A stretch of DNA of 64,000 nucleotides from Verrucomicrobia bacterium ADurb.Bin118 (GTDB lineage: Bacteria > Verrucomicrobiota > Verrucomicrobiia > Limisphaerales > MWDV01): assembly GCA_002070715.1 (NCBI GenBank), contig MWDV01000094.1, forward strand, positions 1 to 64,000, given 5' to 3'. The position numbers and the translations under genes are program-made. Positions 19,751-28,457 of this stretch are shown here, in pieces (the stretch's first letter is position 1; each line of letters begins with the position of its first letter). The notes under the pieces are model-generated. The model was not told the origin of the DNA. It saw only the letters and a list, made by a program, of their open reading frames with translations, and searched no databases.

Positions 19751-20705
19751 GGCGTTTTCGGGAGCGTGGAGGGTTGACCGGTTTGGGCGGGGCGGGCGGC
19801 AGGGCGCCGGCCTCCAGCCAGCGCGCGGGAATGTTGTTGGTTACCGCCAAATCCAGACTAGCCAACACCCGTTGCTGGCGGGCGCCGGCGTCGTGGATCT
19901 CGCGCCAACGCAACAACTGCCGTTCCAAATCCTGCCGACCAAAAGTGACCTCGCTCCCCTGCTCCGTTGTCAGCAGCAATACGTCCGGCGCGCTCACATC
20001 CACCCGGCGCAAATCCACCAAGCCATACATGGGCGACCGCTCAAAGGCGTCCAGCAGCCGCAACGCGACCTGGACCGCCGGTGATTCCACCCGGCGCCCG
20101 GGTTGCAGTTCGTGCGGGTTCATGCCGGAGATCACCGGAAGCATTTCTTCCGCGGGCAACAACGGCTGCGAACGCAACCGCGGATCGAGGACCGGCATCA
20201 CGTGCCCCGCGGCATCCAAATGATACACCACGATGTCCACCCCACCGCCGCGGCGCGGCCGGGGCAGGTTGACTTGGGCCACGGGCTCCCGTTCCGTCAC
20301 CCGCACGCGCAAAGTATTGGGCAAAACCCGTTCGACCGAGGCCGCCGCGATAAACGGCGCGTATTCGAGATTGCGCTTTACCTCCGCCAGGTCCAAGGCG
20401 AACAAGTTGACCCCCGACGTCACGCCCGTCCACCGGCGCAATTGGTCGGGGGTGATCACGCCGTCGGTTTGCACGTCCATCGTTTGCAGGGCAAACGCGG
20501 AGTTCTCGTACAACAACCGATTCAGCCCCCAATCCCCCAACCGATACAGCACATAGACACCGAAGATCACCCCCAGAGCCATGCCGAGGCTCAACGTCAC
20601 CAGCCGCAAGCGGGCCGCACGCACCAGGTTGGACCGCAATTGCACGTGCAACAGCTGCTTCCGGCTTAACCTCCGATTTCGTTGTCTGCGTCTAAACCAC
20701 ATCAT
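19743..20705 (-). CDS. ftsQ: Cell division protein FtsQ/DivIB
   Basis: A 320-residue bitopic protein. A basic N-terminal cytoplasmic tail (WFRRRQRNRRLSRK) precedes one membrane helix (LVTLSLGMALGVIFGVYVLY). A POTRA-like region follows (VQTDGVITPDQLRRWTG, then GVNLFALDL and VERVLPNTLRVRVTEREPVA), the signature of FtsQ. FtsQ links early and late division proteins and recruits FtsL/FtsB. I chose the ATG pair at 20705/20702, immediately before the basic tail; an extension to 20771 would run into ddl. It lies between ddl and ftsA, the usual place. Confidence 0.92.
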   Translation of the reverse strand: MMWFRRRQRNRRLSRKQLLHVQLRSNLVRAARLRLVTLSLGMALGVIFGVYVLYRLGDWGLNRLLYENSAFALQTMDVQTDGVITPDQLRRWTGVTSGVNLFALDLAEVKRNLEYAPFIAAASVERVLPNTLRVRVTEREPVAQVNLPRPRRGGGVDIVVYHLDAAGHVMPVLDPRLRSQPLLPAEEMLPVISGMNPHELQPGRRVESPAVQVALRLLDAFERSPMYGLVDLRRVDVSAPDVLLLTTEQGSEVTFGRQDLERQLLRWREIHDAGARQQRVLASLDLAVTNNIPARWLEAGALPPAPPKPVNPPRSRKRHV

Positions 20706-20715
20706 TGAAAATGTT

Positions 20716-21630
20716 CTAAGGCGCCCGCCGGGCCAGCGCCAAATCCACCATGCGCTGACACAAGTCGCCAAACGTCAATCCCATCGCCTGCGCGCCCATG
20801 GGCAACAAACTCGTCTCGGTCATGCCGGGCAACGTGTTGATTTCGAGCACCACCGGCGACCCGTCGGACTGGATGATGACATCCACGCGCGCGTAATCCC
20901 GCCCGCCAATCGCCCGGAACGCGTCCAGCGCCGCCACGCGCGCCCGCTCCGTCGTGGCTTCGTCGAATGGCGCGGGGCACAGGTATTCAGTCGTGCCGTT
21001 TGAATACTTGGTCTGGTAATCGTAAATGCCCGTTTTGGGACGCACTTCGACGAGGGGCAGGGTCTGCTCCCCCAGAATCCCCACCGTGCATTCCCGGCCC
21101 GTGATTTTCTCCTCGACCAACACCCGCGCATCGTGCTGCAAGGCTTTGACCAAGGCCGCGCCCCAGTCGCTGACGCGCTCCACAAAATGCAGGCCGACAC
21201 TGGACCCCTGGCACACCGGCTTCAAGACGACCGGCGGCCGCCAGCCCTCCGGCCAGGGGGCGGTCGCCGACTCCACCACCAGAAACCGCGCAGTGGGCAC
21301 TCCCGCCGCGACACACCGTTGTTTGGTCAGGGCCTTATCAAACCCAATCCGGCTGGCTTCCGGCCCGCAGCCGGTATAGAGGACGCCCTGTTTTTCCAAC
21401 TCCGCCTGCACGCGGCCATCCTCGCCATACGTCCCGTGCAGCGCCAGAAAGACAACATCTGTCCCGGCCGGCACCGTCCATCCGGGCGACTGCGGATCAA
21501 GCTCCAACACTTCGTGCCCCCGCGCCCGCAAAGCCGCCGCCACTGACGCGCCCGAACGTAACGACACTTCACGTTCCGCGGACGGGCCGCCCAACATCAC
21601 CGTGATTTTTAACTGGGTCGTCTCTGCCAT
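20716..21630 (-). CDS. ddl: D-alanine--D-alanine ligase
   Basis: A 304-residue ATP-grasp enzyme. The N-terminal KITVMLGGPSAEREVSLRSG motif and DVVFLALHGTYGEDGRVQ are typical. ATP-grasp residues are seen in VVLKPVCQGSSVGL and the Mg-binding VLEINTLPGMTETSLLP near the C-terminus. It joins two D-alanines to give the terminal dipeptide of the peptidoglycan stem, the substrate of MurF. Position in the dcw cluster, between murB and ftsQ, is classical. Confidence 0.96.
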   Translation of the reverse strand: MAETTQLKITVMLGGPSAEREVSLRSGASVAAALRARGHEVLELDPQSPGWTVPAGTDVVFLALHGTYGEDGRVQAELEKQGVLYTGCGPEASRIGFDKALTKQRCVAAGVPTARFLVVESATAPWPEGWRPPVVLKPVCQGSSVGLHFVERVSDWGAALVKALQHDARVLVEEKITGRECTVGILGEQTLPLVEVRPKTGIYDYQTKYSNGTTEYLCPAPFDEATTERARVAALDAFRAIGGRDYARVDVIIQSDGSPVVLEINTLPGMTETSLLPMGAQAMGLTFGDLCQRMVDLALARRAP

Positions 21631-21643
21631 AACCCCTCAATGC

Positions 21644-22591
21644 CTAATCGCCGACAACCTGCACTTCCAATTCCAGTTCAACGCCGCGCTCGGCGCGCAC
21701 CCGCTGCCGGATCAATTCAATCAAAGCCAACACCTCCCGCGCGGTGGCGCCGCCGTCATTGACAATAAAATTGGCGTGCTCGCGACTAACCCGCGCTCCG
21801 CCCACCCGCAGGTCTTTCAATCCCAACTCGTCAATCAACCGACCCGCCGACTGCGTTCCCGGATTTTTGAAAATACACCCGGCACTGGGCGCGGCCGGCT
21901 GGGAACGCCAACGCCGCTGGTTGAAAGCCAGCATCCGCGCTTCAATGGCCTTTCGCTCCGCCGGGTCGCCCACCAACACCGCGCTTAACGCCACGCGTTC
22001 CCGGAAGAACGGGCAACTGCGATATTCCGCGCCGACCTCCGCCCCCCGACGCTCGGCCACTTGTCCGGTGAACTCCATGAACCGCACCCTTTCGACCACG
22101 TCAAACAAGGCGCTGCCCGAAGCCCCGGCGTTCATCCTCAACGCCCCGCCCACGCTCCCGGGAATGCCTTCCAGAAATTCCAGGTTGCCGAGTCCGTGAC
22201 GTTTGGCCGCTTGTGCCACCGCCTTGAGTTTTGCCCCGGCGCCACAATGCAGCCCGCATTCCCGCACCTCGACTTGCGTGAACTCCGCGTGCGTCAGACA
22301 GACCACCACGCCGCGAAACCCCGCGTCTTGGACCAACAGGTTCGAGCCGCGTCCGACGATCAACACCGGCACGCGTTGCGCCTTACACAACCGCAGCACC
22401 GCAGCCAGGTCGGCTTCCGTAGCCGGTTCGATCAACAAATCCGCCGGCCCGCCCACCCGCAGGGTCGTGCGCTTTGCCAGCGGTTCCTGCCGGCGCCACC
22501 GTGTCTCCGGCGAGAGGGATCGCGTGAGATCCGCCAGCCAATCGGGGTCGCCGGGCGCGTGGACAATCCGGTTGGGCAGGGCAGACGTCAT
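21644..22591 (-). CDS. murB: UDP-N-acetylenolpyruvoylglucosamine reductase MurB
   Basis: A 315-residue FAD enzyme that reduces UDP-GlcNAc-enolpyruvate to UDP-MurNAc with NADPH. FAD-binding motifs are TTLRVGGPADL, LIVGRGSNLLV and IPGSVGGALRMNAGA. The catalytic region reads SAGCIFKNP, with Cys where many MurB have the proton-donating Ser; Cys variants are, as far as I recall, known. The ATG at 22591 overlaps the murG stop by 4 bp (ATGA), which fixes the start against a longer upstream frame. murC, which usually precedes murB, is missing. Confidence 0.95.
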   Translation of the reverse strand: MTSALPNRIVHAPGDPDWLADLTRSLSPETRWRRQEPLAKRTTLRVGGPADLLIEPATEADLAAVLRLCKAQRVPVLIVGRGSNLLVQDAGFRGVVVCLTHAEFTQVEVRECGLHCGAGAKLKAVAQAAKRHGLGNLEFLEGIPGSVGGALRMNAGASGSALFDVVERVRFMEFTGQVAERRGAEVGAEYRSCPFFRERVALSAVLVGDPAERKAIEARMLAFNQRRWRSQPAAPSAGCIFKNPGTQSAGRLIDELGLKDLRVGGARVSREHANFIVNDGGATAREVLALIELIRQRVRAERGVELELEVQVVGD

Positions 22592-23808
22592 GCGCTCAAA
22601 ACCGGATGAATTTCCGGAACATTGTCGGTGGGCGATAAAGGCAACGACGAGTTGACAGGCTGACGTTTGGCAATCCCGCGCAGCAATGCCTCGGCCACAT
22701 CGGCGGCCGCGCGGGGCGACTGCCAGCGCTCCTGGGCCGCGCGCATTTGGGCGGCCGCGGCTGGATTGTTTACCAAGCCACAAACGGCGCCCGCCAGCGA
22801 TTCCGGCGTGGCCCATGCCTGTTCCAGCAAACAAGCCGCCCCATCCGCCGCGAGCTGACGCGCGTTGTGCCATTGATGATTATCCGCCGCGGTCGGCAAC
22901 GGCACCAACACCGCCGGCACCCGCAGGGTCGTCACTTCTGCCAGGAACGAGGCGCCGGCACGGCTGATACATACCGAGGCCGCGCCCAAAGCCACATCCA
23001 TCGCGTCAAAGAAAGGCAGGACGATCGCCGTCAACCGCGCAGCCGCGTAAGCTGCCTTCACGGTCTCCACATCGTGTGCGCCGGTCAGATGGATCCATTG
23101 CATTTCGGGCGCCCGTTGGGCCAACACCGGCAAAGCCGCCCGCACGGCGTCATTCAAACCGCGCGCGCCTTGGCTGCCCCCCACCACCAGCGCCACGGGA
23201 CGATCCGGATGCAATCCCAAAGTCAACCGCCGGGTCGTCTGCGACTGCGGCGCGCGTCCGGCCGCCACGAACACGGACCGTACCGGCGTGCCCGTCACCA
23301 AGGCGCGCGGGCCGCGCAAGCGATGGCCCGCAGAGGGAAAGCCGACGAAGGATTGATCCACCATGCGGGACAATAATCGGTTGGCTCGCCCGGGAATCGC
23401 ATTGGCTTCATGCAGAAAGGTCGTCGCGCCGCCCCGCCGGGCGGCCAGCAGCGGCGCCACACTCGTAAATCCTCCCATACCCAACGCCGCGTGGGGCGTC
23501 GCGCCAGCTTTCAGCCCTGCAGTTTCGCTGCGATACCAGGCGGCCCGCAACTCGCGATATGCGCGCACGGAATCACGGAAAAAAGCCAGCCGGGAACCGC
23601 GTTGAAATGCCACCGCCGGAAGCGTGACCACGGTGAGGTCGTCAATCCCCTGCACGGCTTGCTGATCTACGGCCTTGGGAGAAACCAGCAGCGTGACGGC
23701 GCAATCCCGCCGGCGCAGTTCCTCGGCCACCGCCAGGCCGGGAAAGAGATGCCCGCCCGTGCCGCCACACGCAATCGCGACAGTCAGTGGGGAGCGGGTC
23801 CGGGGCAT
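22588..23808 (-). CDS. murG: UDP-GlcNAc:undecaprenyl-PP-MurNAc-pentapeptide GlcNAc transferase MurG
   Basis: A 406-residue GT-B glycosyltransferase that makes lipid II from lipid I at the inner membrane surface. The N-terminal G-loop AIACGGTGGHLFPGLAVAEEL is diagnostic. The second G-loop region is VVGGSQGARGLND. The donor-binding C-terminal patch (ISRAGASFLAEVT, then AADNHQWHNA) is present. Slightly longer than the 355-residue E. coli protein because of a C-terminal tail. It lies 5 bp after ftsW and overlaps murB by 4 bp. Confidence 0.95.
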   Translation of the reverse strand: MPRTRSPLTVAIACGGTGGHLFPGLAVAEELRRRDCAVTLLVSPKAVDQQAVQGIDDLTVVTLPAVAFQRGSRLAFFRDSVRAYRELRAAWYRSETAGLKAGATPHAALGMGGFTSVAPLLAARRGGATTFLHEANAIPGRANRLLSRMVDQSFVGFPSAGHRLRGPRALVTGTPVRSVFVAAGRAPQSQTTRRLTLGLHPDRPVALVVGGSQGARGLNDAVRAALPVLAQRAPEMQWIHLTGAHDVETVKAAYAAARLTAIVLPFFDAMDVALGAASVCISRAGASFLAEVTTLRVPAVLVPLPTAADNHQWHNARQLAADGAACLLEQAWATPESLAGAVCGLVNNPAAAAQMRAAQERWQSPRAAADVAEALLRGIAKRQPVNSSLPLSPTDNVPEIHPVLSA

Positions 23809-23813
23809 GTGAT

Positions 23814-24923
23814 TTAAGGCGCGATGGGGGATTCAAATGGATTGGCCGGAGGACGAATCGGCACCTGCGCGTGGCGCGCGATGCTCAACATCAAACCGAC
23901 AGCGGCCAGCATGACCACCAAGCTGGAGCCGCCGTAACTGATGAAAGGCAACGGCAATCCCTTGTTCGGCAAGGCACTGGTCACGACCCCAAGGTTGATG
24001 AAGGCTTGCAAGCCAATCAAAAAGGTGATGCCCGAACCCAGCAGCAACCCGAAAGGTTCCCGGGCATTGAGGGAGATATAGAGGCCGCACAACACGATGG
24101 CGACAAAGGCCACCACCACCAGCATCGTGGCGACCAGACCAAGTTCCTCGCCGATCACCGAGAAGATGAAATCGGTGTGGTGTTCGGGAATGAACCCAAG
24201 TTTTTGACGCCCGTCCCCCAAGCCCAGGCCGAATATCCCCCCCGATCCCAGCGCGAGCATTCCTTGATACGCCTGGTAACCAACTCCGTCCTTGGAGTTA
24301 TCTAAATCCTGCCAACTGAGAATGCGATTCCGGCGCATATCGTCGAACCAAAGAAAGATCCCCACTCCCACCGCCACCACCAGCGAGAGAGGCAAAACGA
24401 AGCGCCAGCGCACGCCGGCCACCAGCAATATTCCCCCGGCCAGCGCCGCCAATAAGATGGTGGTCCCAACATCCGGTTCGCGAAATATGAGAGCCAGCAC
24501 CACGGCCAGACAAAACCCAGGAATCAAAATGCCGTAACGGAACGTGCCGATGTGCCGTTGGTAACGCTCGCCGTACCAGGCCAGGGCGAGGATCAACGCC
24601 AATTTGCAGAATTCCGACGGTTGAAAACTCATGCCGCCGAAACTGAACCAGCGCCGGGCATTGCCCCGCACCACGCCAAAGACCAAGACCGCCGCAAGCA
24701 GAATCACGGCCACCACAAACGCGGGCAGGGCCAACGCGCGCAATCGCGTGTAATCCAGACTGGCCACCAGCACGCAAACCAGCAGCCCCGGGGCGCACCA
24801 CGTCAATTGCCGGACCAGGTCGTGGGCGCCCGTTTGGGCCATGCTCGAGCTGTACAGCATCACCAACCCCAGCGCCAACAACGCCCCCACGCAGGTCACC
24901 AAGATCGTGACAGCCAGCTTCAT
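23814..24923 (-). CDS. ftsW: SEDS peptidoglycan polymerase FtsW
   Basis: A 369-residue SEDS protein with about ten membrane helices. The region GGMSFQPSEFCKLALILALAWY carries the family's conserved Gln-Pro-Ser-Glu patch. A large loop bears GLGLGDGRQKLGFIPEHHTDFIFSVIGEE, including the H-T-D-F-I-F motif, and the C-terminal LPFISYGGSS is the classical signature. FtsW polymerises septal glycan strands together with the transpeptidase FtsI. The 95-bp gap to the LysM gene is the largest inside this half of the operon. Confidence 0.96.
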   Translation of the reverse strand: MKLAVTILVTCVGALLALGLVMLYSSSMAQTGAHDLVRQLTWCAPGLLVCVLVASLDYTRLRALALPAFVVAVILLAAVLVFGVVRGNARRWFSFGGMSFQPSEFCKLALILALAWYGERYQRHIGTFRYGILIPGFCLAVVLALIFREPDVGTTILLAALAGGILLVAGVRWRFVLPLSLVVAVGVGIFLWFDDMRRNRILSWQDLDNSKDGVGYQAYQGMLALGSGGIFGLGLGDGRQKLGFIPEHHTDFIFSVIGEELGLVATMLVVVAFVAIVLCGLYISLNAREPFGLLLGSGITFLIGLQAFINLGVVTSALPNKGLPLPFISYGGSSLVVMLAAVGLMLSIARHAQVPIRPPANPFESPIAP

Positions 24924-25018
24924 CGCAATCAGTTCATCAGCCGTTGAGCATGAGGGTTTGTGGCCAGTTCACCAGGACGCCGCCGTTGAGATCTTCGGGT
25001 CGTCCGCTTCACTTCTTC

Positions 25019-25756
25019 TCAAGGCAGAGGGGCCGGTGCCGGTTCTGGAATCGGCGCCGGCGCCGGGGCCTTGCCGGGAATCTTTAGTTTGTCCCCCACG
25101 AGGATGCGGTCGGTGACCAGATGATTGGCCGATCGCAAGGCCTTGACGGTCACACCATATTTGTTGGCGATCTTGGTCAGATTATCACCCGATTTGACCA
25201 CATGAATCTGCTCACCGGCGGCCGCATCAGGGATCCCGCCGGGCGCGCCAACCGCCGGGCCCGTCGGCGCGGGAATATTTAGGCGCTGGCCAATCCGCAG
25301 CCGCGTCGGCTCCACGCCGGGATTCGCATCGGCAATGGCCTGCGCCGAAACGCCGTAGTGCTTACCCAGGCTGTAAAAGGAATCACCGGATACCACCACA
25401 TGCTCGTTGACAGGAGGCGCGGGCGGTACGGGCTCCGGCGGCGGCACCACCACCGGTGCGACGGGCGCCGGCGGCGCCGGCTCGCCGTAAGGAGGCGGGG
25501 GCAAATCCGGAGCCGGCGCGACAGGCGCGGGTTCCACCACCGGCGTGCTGCTGGTGTCAAACAACGGCACGAGCGGCTCAGGCGACGGCGGCAGCGGCGC
25601 GGGTTCGCGCTTGCATCCCTGCGCGATGAGCGCAACCAGAATGGCGAGGACATGGACCGCCAGCACGCAGAAGAAGGCGGTCTTCACGCGCGAGCGGCTT
25701 TGATTTTTTTGCTCCAACAAGGAGCTTTGGGGGACCAATGGATTATCGTTGTTCAT
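25019..25756 (-). CDS. Membrane-anchored protein with two LysM domains
   Basis: A 245-residue protein with a short cytoplasmic N-terminus, one membrane helix (AFFCVLAVHVLAILVALIA), and a Pro/Ala-rich linker. Two LysM domains follow at about 118-162 (VVSGDSFYSLGKHYGV) and 181-227 (VKSGDNLTKIANKYGV). LysM binds the GlcNAc backbone of peptidoglycan, so it should tether the inner membrane to the wall, perhaps at the septum. A cysteine follows the membrane helix (QGCKREP), so a lipoprotein is possible. Its ATG overlaps the murD stop by 4 bp, which supports co-translation within the dcw operon. Confidence 0.85.
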   Translation of the reverse strand: MNNDNPLVPQSSLLEQKNQSRSRVKTAFFCVLAVHVLAILVALIAQGCKREPAPLPPSPEPLVPLFDTSSTPVVEPAPVAPAPDLPPPPYGEPAPPAPVAPVVVPPPEPVPPAPPVNEHVVVSGDSFYSLGKHYGVSAQAIADANPGVEPTRLRIGQRLNIPAPTGPAVGAPGGIPDAAAGEQIHVVKSGDNLTKIANKYGVTVKALRSANHLVTDRILVGDKLKIPGKAPAPAPIPEPAPAPLP

Positions 25757-27294
25757 GGCAGTTGGCGCGGCGGGCGCCGGGGGTTTTTGTGGGGTGGTTT
25801 CTTCGGTTTGGTTGCCCTGGAGTTTTCCCTCACCAAACGCCGGGGCAAAGAGCGCCGACGGGCCGCCGTTGGGGCGGCTGCCGGCCCTGAAAAATCACGG
25901 GCGGGGAGCGGGTCGCCCGGGACCGCTCCGCCCAACGATTGCACTGCGTTGCAAAAGAACTCGCCGCGTTGTTGGTAGTTTCGAAATTGATCGAAGCTCG
26001 AACAAGCGGGTGACAGCAAAACCACGTCTCCGGGCGTGGCGTGTTTTACCGCTTCGGTTACTGCTTCTAACAGCGAACCCACCACGGTGCAAGGAGTAAA
26101 AAGTCCCCACGCCGCGCGGATTTTGGGCGCGGCTTCGCCCAGCAAAAAAGCGTGTTTGACGCGCTGGTTCAACACCGGGCCGATCTCGTGAAAATCCAGT
26201 CCCTTGTCCTGCCCGCCGGCGATCAGCCAGACATTGGGCTGTCCCCCGGCGCCGGGCCGCACGGATACCAGCGCCTTCTGGGTGGCGTCCACGTTGGTGG
26301 CCTTGGAATCGTTGATGAACTGCACGCCGTTCCGTTCCGCCACCACTTGAAACCGGTGCGCGCCGGGCAGGCAGGATTTCAAGGAGTTCACCATGCTTTC
26401 CAACGGCACGCGCAACACCCGGCCCACCGCCAGCGCCGCCATCAGATTCTCGGCGTTATGCACGCCCCGCAACTGGCACTGGTCCATGTTGAGCAACGGC
26501 CCGGTCCAATCCGGCAACTGACTGACCAACAAGCCGCGATCCAGATAGAGGTCCGCTTGGGAATCGGTCGCGGAAAAAGTAATGATCTTGGCGGGCAGCG
26601 GGATGCCGAGCGCCTGAAGTTGCGCCCGGGCTTCACTCTGCACAATGGCCCAGTCAAACGCCTGTTGCTGGCGGAACACCCGCGCCGCGCATCGGATGAA
26701 ATCCTCCCGGCTCGCGTACCGATTTAAATGATCCGGCGCCAGATTCAACAGCACCGCCACCGCCGGCCGGAAATACTGGACCGTCTCCAGGTGAAACACG
26801 CCCAGTTGCAAGATGAGGTAATCGAGCTCCCGCGTGTGGTCCGCCACGTCGCAAACCGGGCGCGCGCCGTGCCCGGCCCGCATCACCCGGCGCTGGGCAT
26901 CCTGCAGCATTTGCTCCACCAGCTCCGCAGTGGTGCCTTTGCCGTTGGTGCCGGTGATGACCATGGTCAAACATTGAAACTGTTGGGCGGCCAGTTCCAA
27001 CACGCCAGTCACCGGCACGCCCCGCGCGACCAATTGCCGGACGAAATCATGCTGTTGCATGACCGCTGGGCTGAGCACCGCCAAATCAAACCGGGTGGCG
27101 GGCAGCGCGCGCGCGGCCAGCCGCGTGTCCACGCCCCGGGCGCGCAAGGCCGCCGCCGTCGCGCGCAAGGCGGGTGTGTCCGCCTCGTCCAGCGCCGTCA
27201 CCCGCGCACCGTGATGAACCAGCAACTCACACGCGGCGCGGCCCCGGTTGCCCAGGCCGAGCACGAGGATTTGTTGATGGGTCCAATGCGCCAT
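25753..27294 (-). CDS. murD: UDP-N-acetylmuramoyl-L-alanine--D-glutamate ligase MurD (divergent)
   Basis: A 513-residue Mur ligase with a Rossmann N-domain (LVLGLGNRGRAACELL), a central ATPase domain and a C-domain (HRFQVVAERNGVQFINDSKATN, WLIAGGQDKGLDF). It adds D-Glu to UDP-MurNAc-L-Ala. Several usually fixed positions differ: the P-loop is GTNGKGTT at 115-122, the Mg-binding E of the ELSSFQLE motif is Q163 in QLGVFHLE, and the carbamylated Lys falls on an Ala (203 or 204). PDHLNRY is retained. A basic, Pro-rich tail of about 50 residues extends the C-terminus. Placement between mraY and the LysM gene suits MurD. Confidence 0.88.
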   Translation of the reverse strand: MAHWTHQQILVLGLGNRGRAACELLVHHGARVTALDEADTPALRATAAALRARGVDTRLAARALPATRFDLAVLSPAVMQQHDFVRQLVARGVPVTGVLELAAQQFQCLTMVITGTNGKGTTAELVEQMLQDAQRRVMRAGHGARPVCDVADHTRELDYLILQLGVFHLETVQYFRPAVAVLLNLAPDHLNRYASREDFIRCAARVFRQQQAFDWAIVQSEARAQLQALGIPLPAKIITFSATDSQADLYLDRGLLVSQLPDWTGPLLNMDQCQLRGVHNAENLMAALAVGRVLRVPLESMVNSLKSCLPGAHRFQVVAERNGVQFINDSKATNVDATQKALVSVRPGAGGQPNVWLIAGGQDKGLDFHEIGPVLNQRVKHAFLLGEAAPKIRAAWGLFTPCTVVGSLLEAVTEAVKHATPGDVVLLSPACSSFDQFRNYQQRGEFFCNAVQSLGGAVPGDPLPARDFSGPAAAPTAARRRSLPRRLVRENSRATKPKKPPHKNPRRPPRQLP

Positions 27295-27308
27295 GTCGTA
27301 TCAGATTA

Positions 27309-28457
27309 TCACCGGATCTTGAGCGTGGCCAACGCCAGCACCGCAAACAAGATGCACAAAATATAAAACCGCATCACCACCTGCGATTCGTACCAGCCCT
27401 TTTTCTCGAAGTGATGATGAATGGGCGCCATCAAAAACACGCGTCGGCCGGTGCCGGTGCGCCGCTTGGTGTACCGGAACCAGCCCCGCTGCATGATCAC
27501 CGAGCCCGCCTCCATCACAAACACCCCGCCCGCGATCACCAGCACGAACGGTTGATGAATCAGCACGGCGATGATGCCCAACGCGCCCCCCAGCGCCAAC
27601 GACCCGGTGTCGCCCATGAACACCTGCGCTGGATGACAGTTGAACCACAGAAAGCCCAGGCCCGCGCCGATCAGGGCCGCGCAAAACACGGTCAGCTCCC
27701 CCGCCCCGTTGACATACGGAATCTGCAAATAGGCCGCGGTGCGAAAATTCCCCGCCACATAGGTGAACACCAGGAAAACAAACGCGGTGATCAGCGTGCA
27801 ACCAATCGCCAGACCATCCAGTCCGTCCGTTAAGTTCACCGCGTTGGAGCTGCCCACAATCGCCAGCCCGGTGATGATCAACCCCACCACGCCCGCGCCG
27901 GTTAACACCGGATACTTGTAAAACGGCACCATGATGTCCGTGATCAGCTTGCTGGTATCGGGCAGCAGCCATAGGTAAATCCCGATGAACAAGGCGAGCG
28001 CCACTTGCACCCAGAGCTTGATGCCGGGCCGCGCGCCGCCGCCGCTTTGTTGGGTGATTTTCGCGTAGTCGTCGTAAAACCCCAGTCCGCACAACACCAG
28101 CACCGACAACAAGGTCAATTCCACAAACAAATTCCAAGCCGCCCAGATCAACGTGCTCGCTGTCAACACCAGCACAATCAGCAACCCACCCATCGTGGGT
28201 GTGCCTTTTTTGCTGAGTACCCGCGCTTTCAAGTCGCCGGCTTCCTCGGCCCGATCCGCGTATTCCTGCCCGAACTTGAGTTGCCGGAGCCACGCGATGA
28301 TTTTCGGTCCCAACCACCAGCTCAAGACCAACGCCGTCGTTGCGGCGCCGGCGCTGCGGACCGTGATGTACCGGAACAGGCGCAGGAACGACAAATGGTC
28401 GGCCCATGCCGTTTCCGCCACCCAATCCTGCAAGGCCTGGCTGAGATAATAAATCAT
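27309..28457 (-). CDS. mraY: Phospho-N-acetylmuramoyl-pentapeptide transferase MraY
   Basis: A 382-residue polytopic enzyme with about ten membrane helices. It transfers phospho-MurNAc-pentapeptide to undecaprenyl phosphate, making lipid I. Active-site motifs are clear: the Asp pair in GFYDDYAKI, NLTDGLDGLAIG, VFMGDTGSLALGG, and MAPIHHHFEKKG. Its start overlaps the murF stop by 4 bp and its end lies 14 bp before murD. A second long frame on the same strand over this gene is a shadow. Confidence 0.97.
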   Translation of the reverse strand: MIYYLSQALQDWVAETAWADHLSFLRLFRYITVRSAGAATTALVLSWWLGPKIIAWLRQLKFGQEYADRAEEAGDLKARVLSKKGTPTMGGLLIVLVLTASTLIWAAWNLFVELTLLSVLVLCGLGFYDDYAKITQQSGGGARPGIKLWVQVALALFIGIYLWLLPDTSKLITDIMVPFYKYPVLTGAGVVGLIITGLAIVGSSNAVNLTDGLDGLAIGCTLITAFVFLVFTYVAGNFRTAAYLQIPYVNGAGELTVFCAALIGAGLGFLWFNCHPAQVFMGDTGSLALGGALGIIAVLIHQPFVLVIAGGVFVMEAGSVIMQRGWFRYTKRRTGTGRRVFLMAPIHHHFEKKGWYESQVVMRFYILCILFAVLALATLKIR

